The translations under genes were made by a program, and so were the position numbers. The notes beneath the pieces were generated by a model that was given only the letters and a program-made list of their open reading frames with translations, made no database searches and had not been told where the DNA came from. A stretch of DNA of 64,000 bases from Xiphydria camelus (Eukaryota > Arthropoda > Insecta > Hymenoptera > Xiphydriidae): positions 22,644,190-22,708,189 of the forward strand of contig OY783200.1 in NCBI GenBank assembly GCA_963678675.1, in the 5' to 3' direction. Shown here one piece after another: positions 54,108-64,000 of the stretch; position 1 is the first letter of the stretch; each line of letters opens with the position of its first letter.

Positions 54108-56328
54108 CGATCGATGGGAGATTCAGAGAGAGAGCTGATCGAATATGTGTACTTGTGTAGGGAAGGTGTGGTAATTCCGATCGCGGTAGCGCAACTTCAA
54201 TGTATTATACCTGAAGTTCAGAATGTTCATTTTAACGAAAAATTTCGACTGAGAAATTATGGCCAATGTTGAGTTTATTCATTCGTAGATCTATAGAGAC
54301 ATTTTTGCGCGAATTGCAGATTTTACAGCCCCTATTTGTTTCATTTTAGGGGAAATGGGAGAAATTTTGGTAAGAGGGAATAATTTTAATTAAAAATGGA
54401 GATCCTCCAGAAGTTAGGAATCTGTAGTGCTTTTAAAAAATAACAATTTTAAGGTATATAATGAAACACCAACATATATCAGGTGAATTAAGGATTTTTT
54501 GTAACTTAAAATTTTATATCTTATGTCATATGTAACTTAAATCTGGGTCTGATTTAAGGAAGAGAGACCATTTGTCAAATCGAATTTCTGATGACAAACA
54601 ATAATTCAAGTAAGTTATTATATTTTAAATGAAATATTGATGCAGATGGATAAAGTAGGAGTTATATTATTTTAGCAAAAAATAATTAATCATTTTGACC
54701 CATTTCACGTAATTCGAAACGATCAAAAGACAAATTAAATTGAGAAGCTGAATAATATGTGGATTTTTAAAGAGCAAATATCGAATTGTAGGAGAAAATT
54801 GAAAAATTGCGTGTTTCAGGGTGAAAAGAGGGAGAGTAAAAACAATAGGAGAATAAAGGGGAATAGGGGACACACTGTGAAGCCTGGAACTGGGCGACTA
54901 TCAGAAATAACTATCAGACTATCGTCTTCAGAACGTCTCATGACTCACTTTCGCACTACTTTTATCATTGGAAGACGTCTTTTAGACGGCTTATGACTTA
55001 AAGTAGGACATGTGTGAGACAATTTTTAGCTCGTGTGCTGTCTGAGAAAGTAATCGATAAACTAAACAGTGGCTGTGATCTTTCAAAATTGAAATTTTTC
55101 GTTGAAACGAACGTTCGGAACTTCAGGCTCATCAACTTTAATCGTGTTATCTCGACGCTCTCGAATTTTACTTGGAAATCGATGTAATACGGCGCGACGC
55201 TCGCCTCGCGCCGCCTCTTGCTATTAAAAAAGGGGGATTCTTACCCCTCAAAAACGTAGCGGCAGTGCCCTTATAGATGCTACGGATTCCACCCTCCTTG
55301 TACAGCTGCCCGATGACGTCCATCGGGCCTTTGTACTTAGCCGTCGCGCCGGCGTGCTGCACCTGCAGGAGGCACTTGATCCTCTCGCCGGGCGCCATGA
55401 TGAGCGCGGTGAAGACTCCGCTGAATGAGCCCGCGTAAAAGAGCTGATAGGGTCGCAGCTGCTCGTCCGGCGTCTTCTGCTGGAGCTTCTTGCCCACTCC
55501 GAAGCCCAGGAAACTCATGGCGAAGATCGGCGCGACACCGCAGAGAGGCGCCGCCATGCCTGGGGAACGTTCGAGAAGGATAAGCTATTATAAACCGCGA
55601 GGTATTTCGAGAACTTTGAAAAATCATCCGACTAGTGATGCGTGGCGCCGATTTTCTCGAATAAACTGCGAGCTTCACCTTTGTACAAGCCACGAACACC
55701 TTCCTTGGCCACCGTCTTCTTGGCGCAGTCCCACGTTCCCGTGTACAGCGGAGACTCGTTCGGCCCAGGAGTCGGCATGGTCTGCAGGCGAACCTGCGGG
55801 AGGATAATTCAGACGATACAAGCCAGAAAGCTGTTTTCAACTCATCTCTAGACAGTCTGATTTCTCATTTTTTGACAACTTAGATTTCGTGCTATCCAAC
55901 ACAGTCATCTTCTGGGTAAAGAAAGTAAACAAAAAGTCAGACATTAGACTGTCTACGGATTACTTTAAGAGGACTTTTTGGATTTTATATCTGGGAAGTA
56001 ATACGACAAGAATGTCGCGCGGAGAAAATTGTTTTCAGAGCAAGTCCATTTCTAGGGAACGTTTATCCTGCTCACACACATACGTCGAAATAAATATCAC
56101 GAATACGCGTATACGCGAGAAATCCTGAGAGTAGAACTCGGGAAGAGCGCTGGTGATTGATTTAAATTGTCTAAATTGTATAGAGTTAACAAAAAGAAAA
56201 AGAGGAGCGATCATAACGAAGCGTAACCTCACTTTTATCGTGTCGAGAGGATGACCGGCGACGACGGTGCAGATTCCGCCGAAGCCTCCGCTGAGGAAGT
56301 ACTTGATGGGGCTGACGTTCTCCGACAT
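50669..56328 (-). CDS. colt: mitochondrial carnitine/acylcarnitine carrier (SLC25A20, colt), 294 aa, 5 exons
   Basis: Minus-strand exons are 56328-56233, 55793-55679, 55559-55245, 51377-51204 and 50853-50669, with matching phases. This inner-membrane carrier swaps acylcarnitine for free carnitine, feeding CPT2. Three mitochondrial-carrier repeats are clear: [13 protein letters not shown] (27-37), [13 protein letters not shown] (126-138) and [11 protein letters not shown] (223-233), with the end [20 protein letters not shown] typical of this subfamily. Length is close to human (301). Intron 3 (51,378-55,244) is large and contains a complete secreted-LRR gene on the opposite strand. The start is only 231 bases from the SMC2 start, head to head. 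Confidence 0.96.
51703..53968 (+). CDS. secreted leucine-rich-repeat protein nested in the carrier intron, 621 aa, 6 exons
   Basis: Exons are 51703-51741, 51872-52006, 52066-52203, 52275-53092, 53151-53700 and 53783-53968, with consistent phases. Exon 1 is a signal peptide start ([13 protein letters not shown]). A Cys-rich LRRNT-like cap follows ([17 protein letters not shown]). After a diverged region (residues about 60-200) LRRs run as [74 protein letters not shown] and more to about residue 540. The LRRCT cap is [13 protein letters not shown] ... [11 protein letters not shown] ... GGLQC. No membrane helix follows, so I infer a secreted protein. The exact family is not clear. The whole gene sits inside intron 3 of the carnitine carrier, antisense to it. 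Exon 3 uses the acceptor gatag at 52,065, fixed by phase. Confidence 0.88.
54066..54105. repeat. GA dinucleotide microsatellite
   Basis: About 20 GA units follow the LRR stop codon by roughly 100 bases, probably in its 3' UTR. Confidence 0.9.
54318..54886. mobile_element. family-2 element, ~570 bases
   Basis: It begins gattttacagcccctatttg and ends acactgtgaagcctgg, with tttcattttaggggaaatgg inside, like the copies at 13,576 and 27,415. It lies in carrier intron 3 downstream of the nested LRR gene. No coding frame. Confidence 0.7.
55820..55990. mobile_element. family-1 MITE in carrier intron 1
   Basis: The arms are gacagtctgatttctcattt and the inverted aagtcagacattagactgtc; the centre contains tcgtgctatccaac. 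About 170 bases. Confidence 0.75.
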
Positions 56329-56559
56329 TTTCGATTGATGTAAAACCTAACTAGAAAGTATAAAAATGAATTCGAAAAACGCAACGACGAAAGCCCACCC
56401 GCGAGTCAACCAAGCCCGATGGCGACTGAGGGGGGCGGGGTCGAAGTGCGACTTGATCAGCTGATCACTACCATGGCGGCAAAACCGTTGATAGCATGGC
56501 CGCTGACGCTGTGAGAGTAAACGATAAATTTTGTAATTCAAATAAATCGCCTTCTCGCA
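56329..56559. promoter_or_regulatory. 231-base bidirectional promoter, carnitine carrier/SMC2
   Basis: This is the whole space between two divergent start codons. It carries taccatggcggcaaaacc near 56,469 (a YY1-like ATGGCGGC word) and the palindromic tgatcagctgatca near 56,454. Both genes must start transcription within it. Confidence 0.6.
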
Positions 56560-59500
56560 ATGTATATAAAGTCTATAGTGCTGGACGGCTTCAAGTCCTA
56601 CTCCAAGAGGACGGAGATCAATGATTTCGATAAGGAGTTCAACGCGATCACCGGATTCAACGGCAGCGGCAAGTCGAACGTCCTGGACGCTATTTGCTTC
56701 GTCCTGGGCATCACGAATCTCGCGCAGGTCAGTATTATAAAATTACAGATTCATGGTTACGCTTATTGTCAACGTCAAATAGGAAATGTGATCGAAATTA
56801 TTCGCAAATAAACAGTTAATGTTTTGCGAAATTCATTTTCGACAATTTGCATCATTCCGGGGCTGCAGCTTGGTCGTTTTTTAAAATGATTCGTCATTTT
56901 GTTCAATCAAGTCAGTAAAAAGTCGTTCTTATATTTCGAAGTCTTTAAAAGTGGTTATATCAAGGATTTCGTCCCTTAAACTGTTGAATGATAGGTTTTC
57001 TTCGAACGATAGGTAGATAATTGAAAAGGGCGTGTTACTCTCTTCAAAATATCAATCCAATTTCAGCAAAATTTCTTCCAAAAACAGCAACGATCGAATT
57101 ATAGGGGAAAAGGGGGAAAGTTGCGAGTATTTTTGAATATCTGACTGGATCGGCCTCCTTTCATTCAAATATTAAAACGTACATAAAATATCAAATGCTT
57201 ATTTGCGAATAATCTTGATCATTTGACCGATTTGACGCTGAAGCATCAACGTGAATTTGTACCTCAATCATCGTCGTCGTCGTCGTCATCGATTCATCCT
57301 TAGCCCAACTCGCTGACACCGCGTTTCCTTCCCCTCGACTCCAGGTTCGCGCCGCCTCGCTGCAGGACCTCGTCTACAAATCCGGTCAAGCCGGCGTGAA
57401 GAAGGCGAGCGTGACGATACTCTTCGACAATCGCGATCGCAACGCGTCGCCGATGGGTTACGAGACCTACGAGGAAATAGCGGTGACCCGCCAAATCGTG
57501 ATAGGCGGAAAGAACAAGTACATGATAAACGGTACCAGCGTAACCAACAAACGGGTGCAGGACATGTTCCACTCGGTGCAACTGAACGTGAACAACCCGC
57601 ACTTTCTGATCATGCAAGGTAGGATCACCAAGGTGCTCGGCATGAAGCCGCCCGAGATCTTGTCGATGCTCGAGGAGGCCGCGGGGACGAGGATCTACGA
57701 GCTGAAGAGGCAGGAGTCCTTCAGGCTCATCGATAAGAAGGACAGCAAGCTGAAGGAAATCATAGATGTGAGTCAAAAAGGATTTTCAGGCTTCACGGAT
57801 ATATCCCTATTGTTCTTATGGTCCCTATTTTTTTTCAAGTCCCTAAAATTGACAACTTTACCCTAAAAAAAAGTTCTAATTTCTCTATACAGCTTATGGA
57901 ATAGAGTATATTCGAGTTTCAATAAAGAAAATCAGGCAGTTAAGAAAATGAAGACAATCTTATAAAAATGCTATTGATGCTTCAGAAGCAGTGCAAATAA
58001 AAATTAACAAAGTAATAAAAAGAGTCGTGGGAAAAAAGGACATTGCAAGAACTTATATAGTTCAAGAGATCTACAGGTGTTTAAAAAGACTTTACCCTGA
58101 AACCGCTTTGTCCCGTCACCGTGATGCCTGGATTTTTCCACGTCGACATTCGCGTTGACACCCGCGGTTTCCCTTTCAGATGTTGACGAAAGAGATCGGC
58201 CCCAATTTGAACAGGCTCAGGGAGGAGCGCTCGCAATACGTCGAGTTCCAGCGCGTCGAGAGGGAGCTGGAGCGCTGCCGAAAACTGTACATCGCCTGGA
58301 GATACGTGTCGGCGCTGCGGCACAGCGAGGACGCGGAAGCGAGCGCGAGGTCGATGCGCGGTCAGATCGAGGCCAAGGAAACGTTCATCGCGGACAGCCA
58401 ACGGGAGATCGTCGCCGTCGAGGAGCAGGCGGCGGAGATCGCGAGGAAGAGGGACGCGGAGAAGGACGGGGAGATGGAGGAGCTGGAGCGCGAGCTGAAG
58501 GACGCGGAGAAGAGGGAGCACAAGCTGGCAGCCGAGGTGAACGGGTGCGCGGAGAGCATCAAGGCGGAGGAGAAGGCGGTGGAGCGGGCCAGGGGCAACG
58601 TACGCGACGACGAGCAGGCCCTGGTCGCCAAGGAGAAGGAGCTGGAGACGGTGGGGGGATTCTTCGAGAAGCTGAAGGAACTGGATCGCAGGGACACCGA
58701 AGCCCTGACCGCCGCGCAGGAGACCTACCAGAAGATCAGCTCGGGCTTGCTGATGAGCGAGAGCGGCGAGAACGCCACGCTGGAGCAGCAGCTGATGGAC
58801 GCGAAGCAGAGCGCGACGCGCGCGCGAACCGAGGCGAAGCAGTGCGAGATGACGCTGGAGCACAACGAGAAGCAGCTGGCGCTCAAGCAGCGGGAGATGC
58901 GGGGCACGGAGAAGGAGTACCGGAGCGACAGTCGCAACGTCGAGGGCATGGAGGCGGAGCTGAAGAAGCTGCAGGAGGAGCTGTCCGGGCTGAACTACGA
59001 GGAGGGCCACGCGGAGCGGCTCCACGAGCAGAAGCGCGAATTGACGAAGGAACTGGCGGGCCTGCGGGAGAAGACCGACGAGGTCGAGCTGCGACATCCT
59101 CGATTGCGCTTCGAGTACCAGGATCCGGAGCCGAATTTCCCGCGGGACTCCGTCAAGGGCCTCGTGTGCCGGCTGTTCGACGTGAAGGAGAAGCGTTACG
59201 CGTACGCGCTGGAGAACGCCGCCGGCGGGAAGCTGTACGACGTGATCGTCGACACGGAGAAGACCGGCAAGAAGCTGCTGCAGCGGGGACGGCTGCAGCA
59301 GAGGGTCACGATAATCCCGCTGAACAAAGTCCGGGCGAGCGCCATGGACGCGCGGACCGTGAAAGTGGCGCAGGCGATCGGCGGCGCGGAGAACGTGCAG
59401 CCGGCCATGTCGCTCATCGACTTCCCCGAGGAGGTGAGAGCCGCAATGACCTCGATATTCGGGCAGATCTTCATCTGCAAGGACATGGACACCGCCACCG

Positions 59501-62303
59501 CGGTGGCCTTCAACGAGGGCGTTCGCAGGAAGTGCGTCACGCTGGACGGCGACACCGTGGACCCGTCGGGAACACTGTCGGGCGGCGCCGCGTCGAAAGC
59601 CGGCCCGATATTGCTCAAACTCAAGGAGCTGAAGGTCATTCAGGGTGTTCGACAGACGCTGGAGCAGCGGCTGCGCGAGACGAGCGCCGCGATCGGCGAC
59701 GTCGCCGAGACGGCGGAGCGGCACGCCACGCTGAAGCGCAATTTCGACCTGCGGAACTACGAGGTGGGCGTGATCCGGCAGAGGCTGCAGCAGACCACGC
59801 ACCACAAGATGAAGGAGGAAGTGGACGCGCTGGCGGCGACCATCGAGGGCCTCGCCGAGAAGATGGAGGCCGCGAAGCGCACGGAGAAGGAGAGCAGCGA
59901 GAGGGTGAAGGAGCTGGAGCTGCAGCTGAAGAACTCGTCGAGCATCCGCGAGAAGCAGCTGAAGGAGGCGGAGGAGCGGATGAAGTCGCTGAAGCTGAAG
60001 TCCGAGGCGAGCAGGAAGGAGTGGCAGAAGCGCGAGCGTGAGTCGGAGACGCTCGACCTGGAGATCAAGGAATTGCGCGGGACGATCGAGGCGGGCAAGG
60101 TGCTGCTCGTGACAGCGGAGGAGAACCTTGTCGGTTTGCGGGAGAAGTCGAGCGTTCTCGAGGCGGAGCTGGGCGTGGCGCGGGAGAGGGTGAAGACGCT
60201 GCAGGCCGAGCTGAAGAGCCGGAGGGCCGCGATAAACGAGCACAGTCGGGAGATACAGGCGCTCCTGGCGAGGAAGGACGAGATCGCGAGGCTAATCGGC
60301 GAGGCGCAGTTGGAAATGAAGAAATTGAACCACGAGATCCACTCCGTCGAGAGCAAGTCCAGCGATTGCGCGCGCAAGATCGCCGAGATGGCGCGCAAGC
60401 ACGAGTGGATCGAGCAGGACAAGGCGTACTTCGGGGAAGCGGGCGGCATGTACGACTTCAGCGCGATGGATCCCGAGGAGACGAGCCGCAAGATCCGGCA
60501 GCTCGAGTCCGTGCGCGAGGAGCTCGGCAGGAACGTGAACACGCGGGCGATGAACCTCCTCGACAAGGAGGAGGAGCAGTATAACGAGCTGCTGAAGAAG
60601 AAGGGGATCGTGGAGAACGACAAGCTCAAGATCATCGAATCCATACGCGTGCTGGACGCGAGGAAGGAGGAGACTCTGCAGGAAGCTTGGACACAGGTTG
60701 GTACCCGGTCGCGGTCGGAGTGATTTTTTATTCCACTGCCTCATTACGGTAGTGAAACGCCGCGAGAGTGAATAGCGATCCTCCTTTCGTTCAAAGAATA
60801 TCGCAACTTTACAAATGCTGTCTAGCGATCATGGAAAAATCATGAAATGTTTCATGGCAACGCGGCCGCGGCAAAACAATGGCATGAAAAATCACCCTTT
60901 AGCTTAAAATATACTGAAGTAGAGAGCAGGCAGCGATGAGAGCGAAGAGAAAAGCGGTGAAGACAAACTTATTTGAACGCATTGCTTTGCTTTCAAATTT
61001 GCTCATATGAGGTTAAACTTACTCATTAGGAAAGAAGCTTCAATCGTTATTATCTCACCAATTTATGAGCTTTTGGCTGATGTTTGTATAATACTTTTTT
61101 TTAAGATTACGTATCTATACAATATCTGCAGTAAAGTCTTATATCGATGTAAGCCAAATATTCGTAAATAATGAGATAATAGTGATTAATTGGAGCTTCT
61201 TTCCTGGCGAATAAGTTTAGTCTCACGTGGTGTATCATCGCGATGGCATCTTCGCCATGCGACTCACTGTGCGTATTTCAATATACGGTGTCCAGCGAAA
61301 TGTGAAGAAGATATTTCCTGACTTTTACAGATTTTCCAATTAAAAATAGCCAAATTTCCCTGGCTATAGGTATAGATTTAGTGTAAAGCGCAACGCATTG
61401 ATCATTTTTCGTCGAATGAACGAATTAACTAATATTCATAAAACGGATTATGACAACTAATTAACGAATTAACTAATATTCATAAAACGGATTATGACAA
61501 CTAATAACATGAGAAATAAGTATTAAAATAATTTGATTCTGTCAAATGATATTATCATCAAATGGCTTCTTTTAAACCAACAAAGAACTTAGATACATAC
61601 GTATACATAAATTCTGTATAAATTCAGAAAAATGTCAACAGACTAAAAATCAAGCCATTTGTGAGATTTGAGTATTCTCGAGAAATTCCACAAAATTCTT
61701 TATTTTCCCTGACTTTTTCCTGACAACTCCAGGTTTTCCCGGATTCCTTGACCACTGAACACCGTGAATAAGAAAGTTCAGATTTGTTTTCGCCGTTTTG
61801 CTCTCCGCTTCAGTATCTTTTAGCCTTACGCGCAACGACGTTCGCTCCACCCTCCAATTTTGTCGCTCCAGGTAAATCGCGATTTCGGCTCGATATTCGG
61901 CAGCCTCTTGCCGGGCGCCCAGGCGAAGCTGCAGCCGCCGGAGAATCAGACGGTGCTGTCCGGCCTGGAGGTGAAGGTCGGCTTCTCCGGTGTCTGGAAG
62001 GAGTCTCTGGGCGAGCTGTCCGGCGGTCAGCGGTCCCTCGTCGCCCTGTCGCTGATGCTGGCGATGTTGCTGCTGAAGCCCGCTCCCCTCTACATCCTCG
62101 ACGAGGTCGACGCCGCTCTGGATCTCTCGCACACGGAGAACATCGGGACGATGCTGAAGCGGCACTTCAAGCACTCGCAGTTCATCGTTGTCTCGCTGAA
62201 GGACGGAATGTTCAACAACGCCAACGTGCTCTTCAGAACGCAGTTCGTCGACGGGGCGTCGACGATCTCCAGGACGGAGAAGGCGAAATCTCGCGGGCGT
62301 TGA
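56560..62303 (+). CDS. SMC2: structural maintenance of chromosomes protein 2 (SMC2, condensin ATPase), 1,179 aa, 4 exons
   Basis: Exons are 56560-56727, 57345-57767, 58180-60696 and 61872-62303; all phase 0. SMC2 pairs with SMC4 in condensin and compacts mitotic chromosomes. The head starts [20 protein letters not shown] with Walker A GFNGSGKS at 32-39; the Q-loop region includes [17 protein letters not shown], then [20 protein letters not shown]. Coiled coils flank the hinge (about residues 500-660, with GLVCRLFDV and [17 protein letters not shown]). The second head carries the LSGGQ signature (1085-1089) and Walker [14 protein letters not shown] (from about 1108). Length is near human SMC2 (1,197). 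AATAAA follows 27 bases after the stop. Introns 2 and 3 contain family-2, family-4 and family-3 pieces. Confidence 0.97.
57265..57290. repeat. CGT trinucleotide run in SMC2 intron 1
   Basis: catcgtcgtcgtcgtcgtc is a short trinucleotide repeat about 55 bases before the exon 2 acceptor. Confidence 0.85.
61004..61229. mobile_element. family-4 MITE in SMC2 intron 3
   Basis: It starts catatgaggttaaacttact and ends agtttagtctcacgtg. The inner arms are gttattatctcac and atgagataatagtg. Structure as at 14,771 and 24,405. Confidence 0.8.
61266..61766. mobile_element. family-3 element in SMC2 intron 3
   Basis: The left end acggtgtccagcgaaatgtg and the right end gaccactgaacaccgtg are an inverted pair with one or two changes. 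A 44-base unit (cgaattaactaatattcata ...) is tandemly doubled inside at about 61,421-61,505. Confidence 0.75.
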
Positions 62304-62329
62304 CGTGCCGTATTTTTATATTTTTGTCA

Positions 62330-62335
62330 AATAAA
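62330..62335 (+). promoter_or_regulatory. polyadenylation signal, SMC2
   Basis: AATAAA lies 27 bases after the SMC2 stop codon. Confidence 0.6.
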
Positions 62336-63205
62336 GCGCAAAACTTGGCGAAGCCACTCAGTGAGTTTCATTTGAATTTTCAACAGGAAGTTTAGCAGAG
62401 TCGCGTATGGTTGAACGATACGGGAGAGATTTCTGGTTCGTTCCTCCTTCGATTCGCGTGTAACCGAGGCGAGAGAGGCCCGATCTCGTTTAGCTGCTCG
62501 AACGAAATCGGCTGAAAATCGATCCACTGAATTTTTCAACGTCCGTTTCAACGATATAAGGTATTATTAGACGTCGCCATCAATTCTGAAAAAAAAAATT
62601 GGAGATTGTGTGGAAAATTCGAGACACTCGCGTTCTTTCCCGATGTTTATATTTGAATTGCTCCGCCGAACAACATTTCAAGCGACAAGTCAATTTAAAA
62701 CATATTTTCTTCATTGAAGAAACTGCAGTTTTGTTTGATTTCTGAAAAATTAGATCCTTGTCGCTTGCAATGTTGCTCGGCGGAGCCATTTATTTGGTCA
62801 CGCGCATTTATGAAGAAATCCCGATCAGGCCACGCGCACCGCTTATAAGTGCGTCATTTTATACTTATTGTCAGTCACCGATGACTGACGCGGCCTGAAC
62901 GGAAAGTTCAATACCTGTCATAGGAGATATTCCTAAATCAACGACGATATGATGTAGTATGAAGGTGTTAACTCTTTTTCTTTACGTTAATACAGACTCT
63001 GGGGTTCACAGGTGTCGTCAGGGACGTTAAAAACTTAAGTTCAAAACACGCTAACTCAAGTTTTGCCGGGCGTAGGTATTTGGAGCAAGAAGGTGTTTAG
63101 CAAAAAAATGAGTTAACACCTTCACGCGCTAATAGCTTCATTTGAAAATGCCTCGTGAAAATTGCGACTGCCACCACGCGGAGACAAGCCGAAGCGTTCT
63201 CCAAA
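62336..63205. other. intergenic SMC2/Tim29, with a small inverted repeat
   Basis: No gene seen. Near 62,655-62,790, ttgctccgccgaacaacatt and aatgttgctcggcggagcca are inverted partners about 110 bases apart, with acaagtcaatttaaaac-like inner sequence: a small foldback element. The words gttaactctttttctt and gagttaacaccttcac near 62,970 and 63,110 form another inverted pair. Confidence 0.55.
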
Positions 63206-63523
63206 ATGGCGGCGTTCCGCAAGAGCGTCTCGCTTGGCGGCAGGTTAAAGTCGATTTTCGACAAGTACACCGCGAAATTCGACGCGCTGAAGAATTTTGA
63301 GACTCCGGAGAAGCTGAGGGGGACGTTTCTTGAGCGATGGGGTGAGTTCATCGTTCTCCGCTAGACGTAAGGTCAGGTTAGCCCGCCGGCGATTCCGTCA
63401 TTCAGCGCCGACGCTTTTCAGGGAGATACTGGAAGGCTCTCTGCCTGGAGTACGGAGAGACCATCGCCGACGTCGCCAGGGACTGCAGGGAACGCCCGGT
63501 GCGCGCTTCCGTTTACTTTTCGG
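63206..63523 (+). CDS. Tim29: Tim29-like mitochondrial inner-membrane protein, 5' part only
   Basis: Two exons are in the window: 63206-63341 and 63422-63523, both ending at gtgagtt donors. The product starts MAAFRKSVSLGGRLKSIFDK and continues KLRGTFLERW|GRYWKALCLEYGETIADVAR then RERPVRASVYFSG. The WxxYWKxLxxDY pattern followed by an acidic-basic stretch and RPxRASVY resembles Tim29, a metazoan TIM22-complex subunit that inserts carrier proteins into the inner membrane. About 80 residues are visible; the remaining exons lie beyond the right edge. The start codon overlaps an AAAATGGCGGC YY1-like word. Identification rests on a short region from memory, so moderately sure. Confidence 0.7.
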
Positions 63524-64000
63524 GTGAGTTCAAAAATTCCCCTAAAATTTTCAGGTCAAAAGGGAACAGTAAGGCTTGTAAGACGCGACCAAATTTTGCC
63601 ATGCAATATTTTCGAGATTAATTGATATTCGAACTACACAAACCAAGTGATATTGACTAAAGCGCACCCCAAATTATATCCGAAGATTATGGTCTATAAT
63701 TGTCAATGCTTTATTAAATAAATACACAAACATGAGAGAATCAGCTGATTGTTCTTGACATTAGGTCATGCTGTGCCTATAGTACAGTAAATCTAGATCC
63801 AATTTGCATGTGAATCCATAAGTTAAGTTGCGTGAGATGATTTATGGACCAATTGAAAGGGAAAAATCTCGCGAACACAATATTCTGACGAGGTAATAGA
63901 AAATTTGTTTATTGCGAATTTTAGAAGGTATATGCAAGACTCACACTTGATCATTTTTTAATGATCCCTATTGAAAAGATCCCATAGATTCCCATAGACC
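63524..64000. other. Tim29 intron 2, AT-rich
   Basis: No exon is visible. The last 45 bases (cctattgaaaagatcccat, agattcccataga) are the reverse complement of the dispersed repeat in Drp1 intron 5 near 42,640-42,685, so a repeat copy is cut by the window edge. Confidence 0.6.

Noticed and set aside
54895..55050. A possible further family-1 copy
   Set aside because: Shared words (gacggcttatgacttaaag, catgactcacttt) are too few and too diverged to assign it confidently.
58081..60243. A 720-codon minus-strand open frame opposite SMC2
   Set aside because: It is Leu/Arg/His-rich shadow translation of the coiled-coil exon; the plus strand encodes SMC2 throughout.

Overview
The window is eukaryotic nuclear DNA, almost certainly from an insect. 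Coding regions are split by short GT-AG introns, exons are GC-rich against AT-rich introns and intergenic DNA, AATAAA signals follow several stop codons, and the proteins are animal housekeeping proteins in arthropod-like form. Short runs of the insect telomere-type motif (CCTAA) near 18,395 and 30,480 fit Hymenoptera or a related order, but the species cannot be named from the sequence. All exon structures were read by eye from splice motifs, reading phase and family resemblance; no alignment or transcript data were used.

Positions 1-12,200 hold no gene I can support. It starts with three stacked satellites: a GC-box minisatellite (1-612), an alternating two-type higher-order repeat (608-2060) and an AT-rich 'aatctgataataggaatctg' family (2770-5140). 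After these come a degraded tandem or inverted repeat block (6.7-7.9 kb) and several small inverted-repeat elements.

From 12.2 kb to the end the window is gene-dense: MKRN1-like makorin (-), TEFM-like mitochondrial elongation factor (-, with an in-frame TGA), NUP188 (+), MIER1-type ELM2/SANT corepressor (-), CPT2 (+), V-ATPase subunit c'' (-), SMYD4-like SET/MYND protein (+), Drp1 dynamin (-), WASH (+), the carnitine/acylcarnitine carrier (-) with a secreted LRR gene nested in its third intron on the other strand, SMC2 (+), and the 5' part of Tim29 (+). Complete exon chains with matching phases were assembled for eleven genes. From TEFM to the carrier the strands alternate, giving five head-to-head and four tail-to-tail junctions.

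Several products meet functionally. CPT2 and the carnitine carrier are consecutive parts of the mitochondrial carnitine shuttle. TEFM, Tim29 and Drp1 also serve mitochondria, and V-ATPase c'' and WASH act on endosomes. Nothing in the sequence shows co-regulation beyond shared head-to-head promoters, the tightest being the 231-base carrier/SMC2 gap.

Introns and spacers are loaded with at least four families of short non-autonomous inverted-repeat transposons, some nested, plus long hairpins. The most notable points are a start codon split by an intron in MIER1, a GC-AG intron in Drp1, the apparent nonsense codon in TEFM, the nested LRR gene, two unrecognised small ORFs (16,199 + and 45,906 -), and several long inverted repeats able to form dsRNA.
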